Assembly: GCA_028713225.1 (NCBI GenBank)
Contig: JAQTOS010000002.1
Coordinates: 115,627 to 179,626 of the forward strand
Direction of reading: 5' to 3'
From: Candidatus Altimarinota bacterium
GTDB lineage: Bacteria > Patescibacteriota > Gracilibacteria > BD1-5 > UBA6164
DNA: 64,000 bases
Shown: piece by piece, positions 23,603 to 35,847 of the stretch
How positions within the stretch are numbered: position 1 is the stretch's first letter
How the letters are laid out: each line of letters begins with the position of its first letter
The notes under the pieces: generated by a model
The model's input: the letters and a program-made list of their open reading frames with translations, nothing else
Told to the model about the DNA's origin: nothing
The model's database searches: none
Position numbers and translations under genes: made by a program

Positions 23603-23631
23603 AAATAAATTCCAAAGGGATTTATTTTTTT
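23603..23631 (+). terminator. Terminator after FISUMP-like gene 2
   Basis: AAATAAATTCC/GGGATTTATTT hairpin (loop AAA), T-run after it; homologous to the one at 22717. Confidence 0.85.
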
Positions 23632-23723
23632 GCCCGAAAACACAATATACAAAATAAAAATTGAAAAAAAAATCTTTTTTTTTATAATGAAGCGGATTTT
23701 AAACTTAAATAAATTAAAATAAA

Positions 23724-26099
23724 ATGAAAATCTCTTATAAAAACCTAAAAAGATACTTACCGAGTTTACCTGATGCTGAAATTGTAGCAAAAGAAATAGT
23801 TCTTCATTTGGCTGAAGTTGAAGATGTACACTGCGAGAGTAAAAGCTTTGAAAATATAGTTTTTTGAAAAATTACAAAAATTGATACTCATGAAAATGCT
23901 GATTCTCTTAGAGTTTGTATGGTTGATGTTGGTGAAGGAGAAGAAACTCAAATAGTTTGTGGATGATCAAACTTGGAAATGGGACAATCAGTTGCTGTAG
24001 CAAAACTTTGAGCTTCTGTTTTATGGCATGGAGAATGAGAACCGGTTGTTATGAAAAAAACTGCAATTAGATGAGTTGAATCTTTTGGGATGATTTGTGC
24101 TAGTGATGAGATTGGACTTGCTTCAACTTTTCCTTCAAAATCTGAAAAAGAAATACTTGATTTATCAGGGTTTGATGCAAAAGCTGGAACAAATATTGCT
24201 GATTTGATGGGGAAAAATGATTCTATAATGGAAATAGATAATAAATCAATAAATCATAGACCAGATATGTTTTCATATATTGGTTTAATTAGAGAATTAT
24301 CAGTTTTATTTGCTGAAAAAATGCCTCTTGAATATAAACTTGCTGATTTCTCAAATCTTAAAAAACTTGAAGTAAAAAATCATATTCCAGAAATCGTAAA
24401 AAGATATATGGCTTTGGAATTATCATGAGTTTCAAACATAGAAACACCTGATTATATAAAAGAAGTTCTATCATCTTTTGAAAAAACTTCAAAAGGTTTA
24501 CTAATTGATATGACAAATTATTCTCTTTATTTTTATGGTCAACCAATGCATGCTTTTGATGCAGATAAAATTGATGGAAATATAGAAATCAGATTTGCTA
24601 AAACTTGAGAAAAAATATTAGCTCTTGATGATAAAGAATATGAATTAGGAGAAAATGATATAGTTATAGCTGATTCTTCAAAAATACTTGCTATTGCTTG
24701 AATAATCGGAGGAAAAGAAACGGCTGTTTCTAATTCTACAACTAGAATTGTACTTGAATCAGCTTATTTTCCACAAGATATTTTGAGAAAATCTGGAAGA
24801 AATTTATGAGTTAGAACAGATAGTCTAAATGTTTTTGAAAAAGATATTCCACTTGAAATGGCATCTAGATGAATGAGTTTGGTTCATGATATTTTAAAAA
24901 ACTCTTTTCCAGAAATGAAAGAAATTGCTTTCGCTGATATTTATCCAAATAAACAAAAAGAAGTTTCTATAGGTTTTGATATAAATTATATAAATAAACT
25001 TATTTGAGCTGAATATTCTAGAACGGAAGCTTTAGAAATTTTTGACTGACTTGGACTTGTATTAGAATGAGAAAAATTAAAAGTTCCATTTTGGAGAAAA
25101 GATTTAAATTACAAAGCTGATTTAGCTGAAGAAATAGCCAGAATAAAAGGATATGATAGTATTACTCCAACTATTCCAAAAGTAAATCTTGGAGCTGTTG
25201 CTCAAACAAATACTTATAAATTGAAACAAGATTCTCGTAATTTTTTCACTTCAAAAGGATTTTTTGATATGTATACTTACTCTTTTGTAAATGAAAAATT
25301 AGTAAATAAATTAGGTTATACAACTGAAAAATGTGTATCTTTGAAAAATTATTTAAGTGAGGAATTATCTCATATGAGAAATTCACTTATTCCAAATTTG
25401 ATGGCTGCAGTTGAAGAAAATTATAGAGATTTTGATAATTTGAATCTATTTGAAATAGAAAAAATATTTAACTATTGAAAAATTAAAACTGATATAATTG
25501 AAACTTATTCATTAGCTTGAATTATAGCAAGAGATGAAAAAGTAGTTTACTATGAAATTCAAAATATAGTTTCAGATTTCCTAAAAACTATAGGAATTGA
25601 TAAAATAGTTTTCGAAGAAGCTAGTAACAAACCGAGTTATGCACATTCTGGAAGAATAGCGAAAATCATAGCAAGAGGAAGAGAAATCTGAATAGTTTGA
25701 GAAATTCATCCTCAATATTCTGCTAATTTTTCTACTAGTTCTAGAATAGGATTTTTTGAACTGGATGCTGAAGTTTTAGCTTCAATTTCTTATAATACTC
25801 TAAAATATAAAGAAATTTCAAATTTTCAAGCAAATAATTTTGATTTGTCTTTTGTAGTAGAAAAATCAGTAAAATGAAGTACAATATCAAATACAATCTC
25901 AAAAATAAATCCACTTATTAAGAAAGTAGAACTTTTTGATATTTACGAGGATGAAACTAAACTTTGAGCAAATCTTAGAAGTCTATCATTTAAAATATTT
26001 ATTCAATCTCTTGAGTCTACTCTTGATGATGGTATAAAATGAACTTTGATAAATGATATTATTGCAGCTGTTACAAAAGTTTGAGGAAAATTAAGATAA
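23724..26099 (+). CDS. pheT: Phenylalanyl-tRNA synthetase beta subunit
   Basis: 791 residues, usual length for the beta chain. With PheS it charges tRNA-Phe. An N-terminal tRNA-binding OB domain (about 40-150, VFGKITKIDTHENADSLRVC, IVCGGSNLEMGQ) is followed by B3/B4 editing domain, B5 domain, a catalytic-like core (ARIKGYDSITPTIPK, LRNSL-type region) and a C-terminal ferredoxin-like anticodon domain (FDIYEDETKLGANLRSLSFK). pheS is not adjacent, unlike the usual pheST operon; it must lie outside the window. Confidence 0.95.
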
Positions 26100-26110
26100 A
26101 AATTTAATGT

Positions 26111-26140
26111 AAGGAACGGTTTTAAACCGTTCCTTTTTTT
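26111..26140 (+). terminator. Terminator after pheT
   Basis: AAGGAACGGTTT/AAACCGTTCCTT hairpin with long T-run; a GGAACG-type core as in the dispersed palindromes. Confidence 0.9.
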
Positions 26141-26202
26141 TGTTTGCAAAAATTTAAAATTAATATAAGATTAGAATGTTTATATAATTAAATTTTTCTA
26201 TT

Positions 26203-27447
26203 ATGAACTTACACAAAATAAAAGCCTTCACACTAGTAGAACTAATCATAGTAATAACTATTCTAGCAATTCTTGCTACTATTGGATTTATGTCATATCA
26301 ATCATATACAGCTGATGCTAGAGACTGAAAAAGAGTAGCAGATTTATGATAAATGAAAAATTGACTTGAAATCTATCAAACAAAAAATTCTGTATTACCA
26401 GTTCCTGATGCTCAAATAGTAAATATTTGAACTGGATGATCTATATTAGAATATCAATGATATGCTGGAATAAATGTAATAAGTAAAATAAAATATGAAC
26501 AAGTAAAAGATCCAAAAGATAATATATCATATACTTATTCAACAAACTGAGATTATACAAAATTTCAATTAATGTCTATGTTAGAGAATTGAGATTCTAT
26601 GAATATTTCACAAAATCCAATAAATACAACATATGCAGCAAATGATTACACAGGAAGAAAGACATATGTAATATGAAATAAATTATGAGTATTTCTAAAT
26701 CCTACAACAAATGCTCCAATTCAAGAAACACTATCTGGAAATATTGATTTAGCTTGAGCATATTCTCGAACAAATTTCAAAGTAGTATTTTCTAATACTA
26801 GTTCTAATTCTGGAACTATTACTTGAACTTGAACTAGTTTGTATAACAACATTATTGCTATAGCTAATACAACTATTTGAACAATTACTTTATGTAACAC
26901 CGGATTTATAAAAAATTTAACAAATGTTTGTGTTCCTATATTTATAGGATCTACCGTTACAATTTGAACAGGTATAGTTTTAGATTATACTGCTAAAATA
27001 ACTTGAACATATCCTGCAATAAAACAATTAGCATGGCGGAATTCAAATTGATTTGGTGGTTGGGGAGCTTCTGATTCAGTACATTGCCGGTGATCTGACT
27101 CAGGTTTAGTTTATGCAGAAAATCAAACAAGTACAATATATGGTTATTGGGTTCAATGTTTATTAAAAAATTATACTTGTAATGCTTGAGATACTCTTGC
27201 AGGAACTACATGTACACAAACCCCAACTTGTCCATCATGATATACAGATAATTGAACTAATTGTAAAAAGAATATAAATTATACTTACTATAATTATATT
27301 TGTGATACAGTAAACTGATATACTGCAATTAATAGTGGTTGAGATATTCCTAAAGTTGATCCAAATTTGACAGTAGATAATACTTCAACATTAAATACAG
27401 ATTTAAATAGCGCAATTCCTCCAGCTAATAATTGTAAATTTAATTAA
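26203..27447 (+). pseudogene. Type IV pilin-like gene 2, interrupted by in-frame TAA
   Basis: The N-terminus KAFTLVELIIVITILAIL and MSYQSYTADARD match pilins 1 and 3. Codon 50 is TAA (26350-26352, DLG-stop-MKNGLEIYQ), after which the same frame stays open for 365 codons to 27447 with pilin-like content, Cys pairs and a polar C-terminus. CAA to TAA is the simplest change. An ATG directly after the TAA could restart translation, but without the export helix. Either a recent pseudogene, a two-part gene or a sequence error. Two CGG codons (27037, 27088) lie in the C-terminal half. Confidence 0.75.
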
Positions 27448-27453
27448 TAAAAT

Positions 27454-27486
27454 AAAAAGAACTCAGATTAATCTGAGTTCTTTTTA
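27454..27486. terminator. Bidirectional terminator, pilin 2 and rimO
   Basis: AAAAAGAACTCAGATT/AATCTGAGTTCTTTTT perfect stem with T-runs on both strands, between convergent genes. Confidence 0.9.
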
Positions 27487-27488
27487 TT

Positions 27489-28859
27489 TTATCTTTTATA
27501 AATTATTTTCTCTCAAATATCAATATCTCCATCAATTACTTGCGAAAAATTTATTTCATCATAATCATCAATTTCTGGAGCTTTTATTTCAGGTCTTACT
27601 ATTATTTTATCATCTTCCAAAATATCCATAATATATCAAGTTTCTTCTTTTCAAATTCTTGAAGCTTCTTTTTTGTCATAAATAGAATTTAATATTTTTC
27701 CTAATTTTCTTACTCTTTTTTCTATTTCCCTATCTGGAACTTTATCTCCTAGCTTACTGCTTGCTGCCATTTCTTCGTCGTGATATCCAAACATTGATAC
27801 ACTATCAAATTCGTATTTTTTTGCAAAATCACATAATTTTTTATAATCTTCTTCTGTTTCTCCAGGAAATCAAACTATGAAATTTGTATGAATAAAAACT
27901 CCAGGGAAATTTGATTTAATATAATCAAGAAGTTTATAGATATGTTCTTCATCATAGAATCTTCACATTTTTTTAAGTATTTCTGGTGAAATATGTTGAA
28001 AAGGAATATCAAAATATGGAAGCATTTTTTTCAGATTTTTAAGTCTTTCTAGGTGGCTAAGAGTCATAGAATCTGGATACATATAGAAAAGTCTGAATTT
28101 GAAATCTCCAGGAATTTTATCTATTTCTTCAAGTAAATCATATAGTTTTGAATCACCATATAAATCTGTTCCATATCTAGTTGTATCTTGTGAAATTATT
28201 TGGATTTCCTTTATCCCAGATGCTATCATTGTTTTAACTTCTGTAACTATATTTTCTATAGTTCTAGAATTTTGTCTTCATCTGATTTTTGGAATTATAC
28301 AAAATGAACAATTATTATCACATCATTCTGAAATTTTCAGAAATTCATAAGAGTATGGTGCATTTAAATATGCTCTAACTGTATTTTCTGCCCAAACAAA
28401 AGCTTTTTTTTGTATTTGATTTCATCCAATTTTAGCTAAATATTCATCTAATTCTTTTCATTTCATTTTAGCTAAACTTGCTTTTAATCTTTCAATTTTA
28501 TCTTTGTTTACTAAATTTTTAGCAATATTTCAAATATTTTTTAATTCTTCATAATCTACAATAGAATGAAGATTTTTTAGAGTTTTTATATAATCATCAT
28601 CTTTTAGGGAAGTGTAACAACCCATAATTATTACTTTTTTCCCAAGAGAATCATAGTAACTTATAGTTTCCTCGGCTTCGGCTCTTGAACTAGATAAAAA
28701 AGAACATGTATTTATTAGAACATATTCTACTTCATCACTAAGTGGGTCTTCAAAGAAATTTATTTCTTGACTTGGAGTTTTGAGTATTTCTCAAATTGCA
28801 AATTCTAAATCAACTAGATTTTTGTTACATCCTAGGTTTATAGCAGAAAAATTAAACAT
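27489..28859 (-). CDS. rimO: Ribosomal protein S12 methylthiotransferase RimO
   Basis: 456 residues. A radical SAM enzyme adding a methylthio group to an Asp of ribosomal protein uS12. The N-terminal UPF0004 domain has INLGCNKNLVDLE and NTCSF cysteines; the radical SAM core has SEGCDNNCSFCIIPKIRG (CxxxCxxC); a C-terminal TRAM domain follows (GKEETGYIMDILEDD). Start NLGCNKNLVD is typical of RimO rather than MiaB, and MiaB is present separately at 39060. Confidence 0.9.
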
Positions 28860-29002
28860 TGTTTTTTATTATTTTGATAAAATATTTTGAGCGTATTTTA
28901 GTTTTTTTTCTTAAATTGCCAAATTATTATACAAATATCTTGCTTTTTTTAGCTTTTTAAATACATTAGCTTCGAAAAATATTAATTATTAACTCTTTTT
29001 TT

Positions 29003-30019
29003 ATGTTTATACAAGTTGTGAAAAATAGATATACATATTTTATTATATCAGCTGTACTATTTTTAATTTCATTTTTGGCATTAATTCTATTACCTTTGAA
29101 TCTATGAGTAGATATGACTGGTGGTACACAATCAGAATTTTCTTATAATTGAGAAATGAATATTGAACAAGTTAGAACAGATACTGAAAAATTATCTTCA
29201 GAATTCATTCATGAAGGTAAAAAGGTTATTAATAATACTGAAGTTTATAAAGTAGCTTGAGAATCTAAATTCGTAGTTGTTGCTTGATTTGATTCAAATT
29301 TTGATGATAAAACAACTGATACATTAAAAACTGAATATAAAGAAAAATTATCAACATTACTTGAATCTCATAATAAAGATTTAGTTTTGGATAATTATGT
29401 AAATATTGGTAAAAGTTTTGGTGATTATATCAAATCTACAGCTATTAAAACTCTTATAATTGCAATTTTAGCTATTTCTCTTTACTTAGCTTATACTTTT
29501 TCAGGAAGTGTAGGAGGAATTAGTTCTCTATTTTTTGCTGTAATTACTGTTATTACATTACTTCATGATGTTGTTATTCCTACTTGATTGTATATTATAA
29601 CTTCATTCTTTTTCCCAGAATTCAAAGTTGATACATTTTTTATAACTGCACTTTTGACAGTTTTAGGTTTCTCTATAGCAGATACTATAGTAATTTTGGA
29701 TAGAATTAGATATAATTTAAAATTACATGGTGGTAGAACTAAAGATTTGGCAACAATAGTTGATGAATCAGTTAATGATACAATGACAAGAAGTTTGTAT
29801 ACATCACTTACTTTGTTTTTAGTACTTATTTCTATATTTTTCTTTGGACCTCAAACTTTGAGAGGATTTATTTTAGCTATGATTTTCTGAGTTCTAGTTG
29901 GTGCTTATTCATCTATATTTATTTCTGCAACTTCATTGTATGAATTAAATAAAAATAAAAAATTAGAAGCATATAAAGAAGAAAAAGATAGGAAACCAGA
30001 AGATAAATTAGTAGTTTAA
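29003..30019 (+). CDS. secF: Protein translocase subunit SecF
   Basis: 338 residues. SecDF uses the proton gradient to help SecYEG export proteins. TM1 (about 10-32) is followed by GVDMTGGTQSEF, the SecF/SecD signature, a periplasmic P1 segment, and a five-helix C-terminal block including TLLHDVVIPTGL, LTVLGFSIADTIVILDRIR and DESVNDTMTRSLYTSLT. SecD is not adjacent. Followed by a hairpin-rich 138-base spacer. Confidence 0.92.
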
Positions 30020-30157
30020 AAAGACTATAAAACTCGTCTTTTGAATTCAAAAATTAAAAATTCGCTCACTGTAGCTTTCTACAGTTTCGCTATAATTTTG
30101 AAATTTTTCATCCAAAATACTTCGTTTTTTAGCCTTTTATATAATTAATAGAATCAA

Positions 30158-30835
30158 ATGATAAATCACATCGCAATTATAATGGATTGAAACAGAAGGT
30201 GGGCTAAAGAGAAATCTTTACCTGCCTTTATGTGACATAAGGCTTGAGCAGATAATGTAGAAAAAATTATAAATTTAGCAGAAGCTAAATGAATAAAATA
30301 TATTACAATGTGGGCTCTTAGTACTGAAAATCTGAAAAATAGACCAAAAGATGAAATAGAATTTCTAATAAAACTTATAAATAATATTGAATCATATTTA
30401 TCTAAAATGATAAAAAAATGACTTAGATTTGAAACAGTTGGGAATCTAGAACTTTTACCAAAAGAATCACAATTTATACTTCAAAACATAAAAGATAAAA
30501 CTAAAGATAATACTTGAATTACATTTATTCTAGCTCTAAATTATGGATGAAAAGATGAAATAATTAGAGGAATCAAGAAGTTTATAAAAGAATGATGAGA
30601 TATTGATGAATTAGATGAAGATAGTTTTAGAAATTATTTAGATGTATCTGCTTTTCCTATCCCAGATTTAATAATTAGAACTGGTTGAGATATAAGACAT
30701 TCAGGATTTTTACTTTATGATTCTGCTTATAGTGAATATTATTTTACACAAAAAAAATGGCCAGACTTTGATGAAAAAGAACTAGATAAAGCAATAGAAT
30801 CATTTTCTTCTTCAAAAAGAAATTTTGGTAAATAA
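30158..30835 (+). CDS. uppS: Undecaprenyl diphosphate synthase
   Basis: 225 residues. Makes the C55 lipid carrier for cell-wall and glycan synthesis from farnesyl and isopentenyl diphosphate. The cis-prenyltransferase signature IIMDGNRRWAK (catalytic Asp), the ALSTENLKNRP segment and the C-terminal PDLIIRTGGDIRHSGFLLYDSAYSEYYF region are all intact. It begins a tight run: 16 bases to the prenyl synthase, then the glycosyltransferase. Confidence 0.95.
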
Positions 30836-30851
30836 TTTTTAATTTTTATTT

Positions 30852-31751
<900 letters not shown>

Positions 31752-31763
31752 AATATATAAATT

Positions 31764-32876
31764 ATGACTAATTTAGAAAACAAAAAAATAGCAATTGTTG
31801 CTGATTGGATAAAGGATTGGTGAGGTGCTGAAATGGTTTTGTCTCATATGATGGAACTTTTCCCAAATGCAGATATTTTTACATCTGTTTTTTATCAAGA
31901 AAAAAATCCTCTTTTTGCTGGAAGAAAAGTAACTACTTCTTTTATTCAAAAAATTCCATTTTTAAATAAATCACATAAATTAGCTTTGACTTTGAGACCA
32001 CTTGCTATGGAAAGTTTTGATTTATCAGAATATGATATAGTTATTACAAGTTCTTCAGCTGAATCAAAATGAGTTATTACGAAACCAGAAACTCTCCAAA
32101 TTACTTATTGTCATACTCCAACTAGATATTTTTGGAGTCATTATCACGAGTATTTGAATATGATGGAGTTTGGAATTTTGAATAAATTAGCTTTATTTTT
32201 GATGCCTGCCTTAGTTCATAAATTAAGACAATGGGACTTTGTTGCCGCTCAAAGATCAGATTTTATTATTTCAAATTCTCAGAATACAGCAAGTAGAGTA
32301 AGAAAATATTATGATAGGGAAGTAAGTGTTATTTATCCTTGAGTTGATAGCGAAAAATTCATATTTTCAGGAGAAAAAGAAGATTTTTATCTATATGTAG
32401 GAAGAGTTATTCCTTATAAAAAATTTGATTTAATAGTTGATGCTTTTAATGAAAATTGAAAAAAAATAGTAATTATTACAAATACAGATAATAAACTTTA
32501 CAGAGAATTAAAAGCTAAATCAAAACCAAATATAGAATGGAAATTAAATATTTCTAGAGAAGAAACTGCTAGATATTTTTCAAAAGCAAAAGCTTTTTTA
32601 TTTCCGCCAGAAGAAGATTTTGGAATTGTTCCGCTTGAAGCGATGGCTTGTGGAACACCAGTTATAGCTTATGCTAAATGATGAGCATTAGAAACTGTTA
32701 TATCAAATGAAACTGGACTTTTCTTCACAAATCAAAATGTAGAAAGTTTAAACAATACAATAGAAAAATTTGAAGAAATGCATTTCAATTATGAGCATAT
32801 CAGAGAACATGCACTTAAGTTTGATAAAGAAATATTTAAAGAGAATTTAAAACAATTTATAGAATCTAAAATTTAA
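31764..32876 (+). CDS. GT4-family glycosyltransferase
   Basis: 370 residues with two Rossmann halves (GT-B). The N-terminal half has VADWIKDWGGAEMVLSHM; the C-terminal half has YVGRVIPYKKFDLIVDAF and the donor-site motif PPEEDFGIVPLEAMACGTPVIA (E-x7-E). It resembles WbaZ-like mannosyltransferases. In an operon with lipid-carrier genes, so probably acts in surface glycan assembly; the sugar is unknown. Its last codons (IESKI-stop) recur at the end of the gene fragment at 33394. Confidence 0.88.
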
Positions 32877-32880
32877 ATTT

Positions 32881-33387
32881 ATGAATTTTACTACAGATTT
32901 ACTAATTAATTTATGAGTAGCTATTTTTATGATACTTCTTGTATGAACTTTGATGAATTGATGAAAGTTCCGGAAAATTTTTTCTAAAAAGAAAAATAAA
33001 GTTAATTATTTGGAAGCTAAGAAAGAAATAGAAGATTATAATAAAACATATAATTCTTTGACACTGCTACAAAGATTTTGAATTACTTTTTCAATTGCTT
33101 TGCTAACTTTCATACTACCATTTGTATTTATATTTGCATTGTTTGTTTTATTTATATATCTTAGTGATTTACTATGAAATCAGAACCGACTACTTTTCTA
33201 TTTTATTTTTTCTAGTATTTTTTCTTTGATACATTATTATTACTGGCCTAAAGATGAAAGTACTATTAATTCGCATAAATGATATATTTTATTTCTTTAT
33301 TTATTTTGGAGATTATTATTCTTTATTTTTCTAATTACAGGAATTCCAGCACTTATGGTATATGCATACCTTTATTTTTATTGATAA
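32881..33387 (+). CDS. Membrane protein, unknown
   Basis: 168 residues; the start lies 4 bases after the glycosyltransferase stop. Four to five membrane segments: about 7-25, 61-90, 98-115 and two near the C-terminus. After the first, NGGKF-CGG-KIFSKKKN marks the cytoplasmic edge; the CGG (32971-32973) reads better as Trp (FWKIF) than Arg but both are possible. No family recognised; operon position hints at surface polymer work. Confidence 0.65.
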
Positions 33388-33393
33388 TTTCCT

Positions 33394-33486
33394 ATGTCTG
33401 AAATAATAACATACTATAGAAAGAATCATCCAAATAATTATAAAATTAGTGATTTTAGTATTTCATATATAGAATCTAAAATTTAA
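33394..33486 (+). pseudogene. 5' fragment of the NifU-like gene fused to a glycosyltransferase tail
   Basis: Thirty codons: MSEIITYYRKNHPNNYKISD copies the start of the intact gene at 34066 (MSEIITYYSKNHPNKHKMSD), then switches to IESKI-stop, the exact end of the glycosyltransferase gene at 32858-32876. It looks like the scar of a duplication and deletion between these loci. Unlikely to be functional, though it could be translated as a 30-residue peptide. Confidence 0.75.
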
Positions 33487-33518
33487 AAAAAGTATATAAT
33501 CTGGGATTATATACTTTT
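33487..33518. terminator. Bidirectional terminator
   Basis: AAAAGTATATAATC/GATTATATACTTTT stem, TGG loop; the right arm contains the stop codon of the minus-strand gene at 33507. Confidence 0.85.
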
Positions 33519-33938
33519 AGTAGAATAAACATATTCTTCAATTTTTATTATTTTAGCATTTAGTTCAGGATTTCTTGAATTAATATCTTTATTCATAGCT
33601 AATTCTAAAATTTTACTTTTATCATGTTTTTCTAAAACTAAATTATAAATTAAATTTATTATTTCCTCCATATTATCACTATTTAATATTTTAGTTTCTA
33701 TAGATTCATCATTTTCTATAGTTTTAATACTTTCAATATTTTCATTTTCTTCACTTTTTTCTCAAATATCAATATTTGAAATTGGATTTCTATGTGTTAA
33801 TAAAACTTTTTCAATTCTTCTTTTTGTTTCTTCATCTGCGTTTTGAGACATAAATGCAAGATGTGCTATATCTGAGGAAGTTAAAATTATTCATCAACTT
33901 ACTTCTTCTTGATGTATATTAGCTTTTGCTTTTGCCAT
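33507..33938 (-). CDS. Hypothetical acidic protein (143 aa)
   Basis: 143 residues: MAKAKANIHQEEVSGGIILT, then a helix-rich, Glu/Asn/Ile-rich body with a low-complexity stretch (EKSEENENIESIKTIENDES). No signal peptide or membrane segment; two UGA glycines in tandem (SGGI). Divergent from the NifU-like gene across a 127-base spacer. Function unknown. Confidence 0.6.
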
Positions 33939-34065
33939 AATTATTAATAAATTTATAAATTTTATTTATTTTAACATAAAATCTAAATTTTGGCAAAAAA
34001 ATGCATTAGTTTTTACAAGTATCAAAAAAATCATATAATACAAAAAATATAAATTATAATAAATT

Positions 34066-34464
34066 ATGAGCGAAATAATAACATACTATAGCAAGAATCA
34101 TCCAAATAAGCACAAGATGAGTGATTTTACGATTTCATATAAAGAGGAAAATAGAACTTGTTGAGATACAGTTACGGTTTACTTGAAAATAGAAAATGAT
34201 ATTATTACTGATTGGTCTTTCCAGTGAGAAACTTCTATCATAACAACTCGAGTTTCATCAATATTTTGAGAATCAATTATTTGAATGAATATAAATGAAA
34301 TTTTAACTTATGATTATGAATATATTAAGTCACTTCTTGATGAACCAATAAGTAAAAAAAGAGAGAAACGAGCAGTTATTTGACTACTTGCTACTAGAAA
34401 TGCAATTCATGAATATTTAAAAGATTGAGAAGAAAATGATTTTTATGATTTAATCCCAGAATAA
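34066..34464 (+). CDS. NifU/SufU-like Fe-S scaffold, cysteine-poor
   Basis: 132 residues. The fold follows NifU-N: MSEIITYYSKNHPNKHKMS, a strand with TCGDTVTVYLKIEND (first scaffold Cys), IITDWSFQGETSII where a GC-x-S motif would stand, and PISKKREKRAVIGLLATRNAIHEYL at the third Cys region. Only the first of three conserved cysteines is seen (plus none at the GC and KC positions), so cluster assembly on it is doubtful. The later gene order (GGDEF, Rrf2 Fe-S regulator) keeps an Fe-S theme. Its Arg at CGA (KREK-CGA-AVIG) fits family Arg/Lys. Confidence 0.65.
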
Positions 34465-34537
34465 AATTATTAAATTTTATTTGCATTTTCTTTACTTGTA
34501 AATAAAGTAAATAACTTATCAATTATTTTAAATAAAA

Positions 34538-35338
34538 ATGCCTGAATCAGAAGATCTTATTATTTGTAGAAACGGTGGTAAATGTCCACATGCTATTATA
34601 GGACAAGATTGTGATGTTTTTGTGTCAGAAATAAAAAAAGATTTGGAATTAATAATAAAACATCTATGAGATGATTCTTTATTATTAGATAACAATTCTA
34701 AAAAATTAGATAATATAAATCCTGGTCCTAATGATATTTTGATAGAAGTATTGCAAAGTATAAAATCCATAATAGTAGACCAAAAAACAATATCTGAAAA
34801 TACAGTTAATACTTTAAATGAGAGACTAGAAAAAATTGAAAAAGAAAATAATAAGTTAAAAAATAAATTAAAAACAGATGAATTAACTTGATTATTAAAT
34901 AGAAATACTATTGATTGAACTTTTCAAAAATTAGCAGAAGCAAAGCTTCCATTTTCAGTAGCTATTTTAGATATAGATAATTTTAAAAGCATAAATGATA
35001 CTTATGGACATCCTGTTTGAGATGCAGTATTAAAATATCTAGCTAAAGTTCTTATTAAAAATTTTAATATAGGTACAGTATATAGAATAGGATGAGAAGA
35101 ATTTATGATTATGATAGATATAAATGCAAATCTTTTAAAGACTAAACTAGATAAAATTTTAGATGATTTTAAACATACATCTCTTAAACATTGAGAGTTA
35201 TCATTTCATATCTCTTTTTCATCTTGATTAAAACAATATTCTTGAGAATCTACTTTTCATGAAATATATGAAAAAACAGATAAAGCTCTTTATGAAGTAA
35301 AACATACTTGAAAAAACAGAGTAGATATAATAAATTAA
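34538..35338 (+). CDS. GGDEF-domain protein with Cys/His N-terminus (GGEEF)
   Basis: 266 residues, soluble. The N-terminus holds CRNGGKCPHAIIGQDC, a possible metal- or redox-sensing site, then a coiled coil (ENTVNTLNERLEKIEKENNK) and a GGDEF domain from DELTGLLNRN, with DIDNFKSINDTYGHPVGD and RIGGEEFMIM. GGEEF is an active variant, so it may make c-di-GMP. Lies 11 bases upstream of the Rrf2 gene; they are probably co-transcribed. Confidence 0.82.
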
Positions 35339-35348
35339 TTAAATAAAT

Positions 35349-35744
35349 ATGATAAATCTTTCAAAAACTGGTTCTTATGCATTAAAAGCTATGATTCACC
35401 TAGCAAATCACAGAGATATTTTACTTACAATAAAACAAATATCACTTGATTTATCTATTAGTGAAGCACTTCTTAGAAGAATTATGGCAAATCTTGAACA
35501 AGCAAATTTACTTACATCTGTGAAATGAAGAAACGGATGAGTAAAAATTGCTATAGATTTAGATAAAATATCAGTTTATGATATATTGAAAGCTTCTTGA
35601 GAAAATATGAATATATCTGATTGCACAGGCTGACTTAAATGTACAAATATAGATAATTGTTCTACAACTGGAGTTCTAAATAATATTCAAAAATGATTTA
35701 ACACTTTGCTAAAAATGCAGACTCTTGATAAAATTATAAAATAA
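35349..35744 (+). CDS. Rrf2-family transcriptional regulator (IscR-like)
   Basis: 131 residues, normal for Rrf2. The winged helix is at the N-terminus (MINLSKTGSYALKAMIHLAN, ISEALLRRIMANLEQANLL, GRNGGVKIA) and a three-Cys cluster site follows (SDCTGGLKCTNIDNCSTTG), as in Fe-S-sensing IscR and NsrR. It probably senses Fe-S, iron or NO status and may control the NifU-like neighbour. Target sites cannot be named from this window. Confidence 0.88.
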
Positions 35745-35780
35745 AAAAGTAGTGAACGATGCAATCGTTCACTACTTTTT
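35744..35780 (+). terminator. Terminator after Rrf2 gene
   Basis: AAAAAGTAGTGAACGAT/ATCGTTCACTACTTTTT hairpin; GTAG/CTAC ends place it in the dispersed palindrome family. Confidence 0.88.
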
Positions 35781-35800
35781 AAATATCTTATTCATAATAA

Positions 35801-35840
35801 AAAAAAATCTAGTTAAGAAATTTCTTAACTAGATTTTTTT
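35801..35840 (-). terminator. Terminator of rplA
   Basis: A perfect 20-bp palindrome, AAAAAAATCTAGTTAAGAAA and its complement, with T-run after the rplA stop on the minus strand. Confidence 0.9.
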
Positions 35841-35847
35841 GTGTGAA

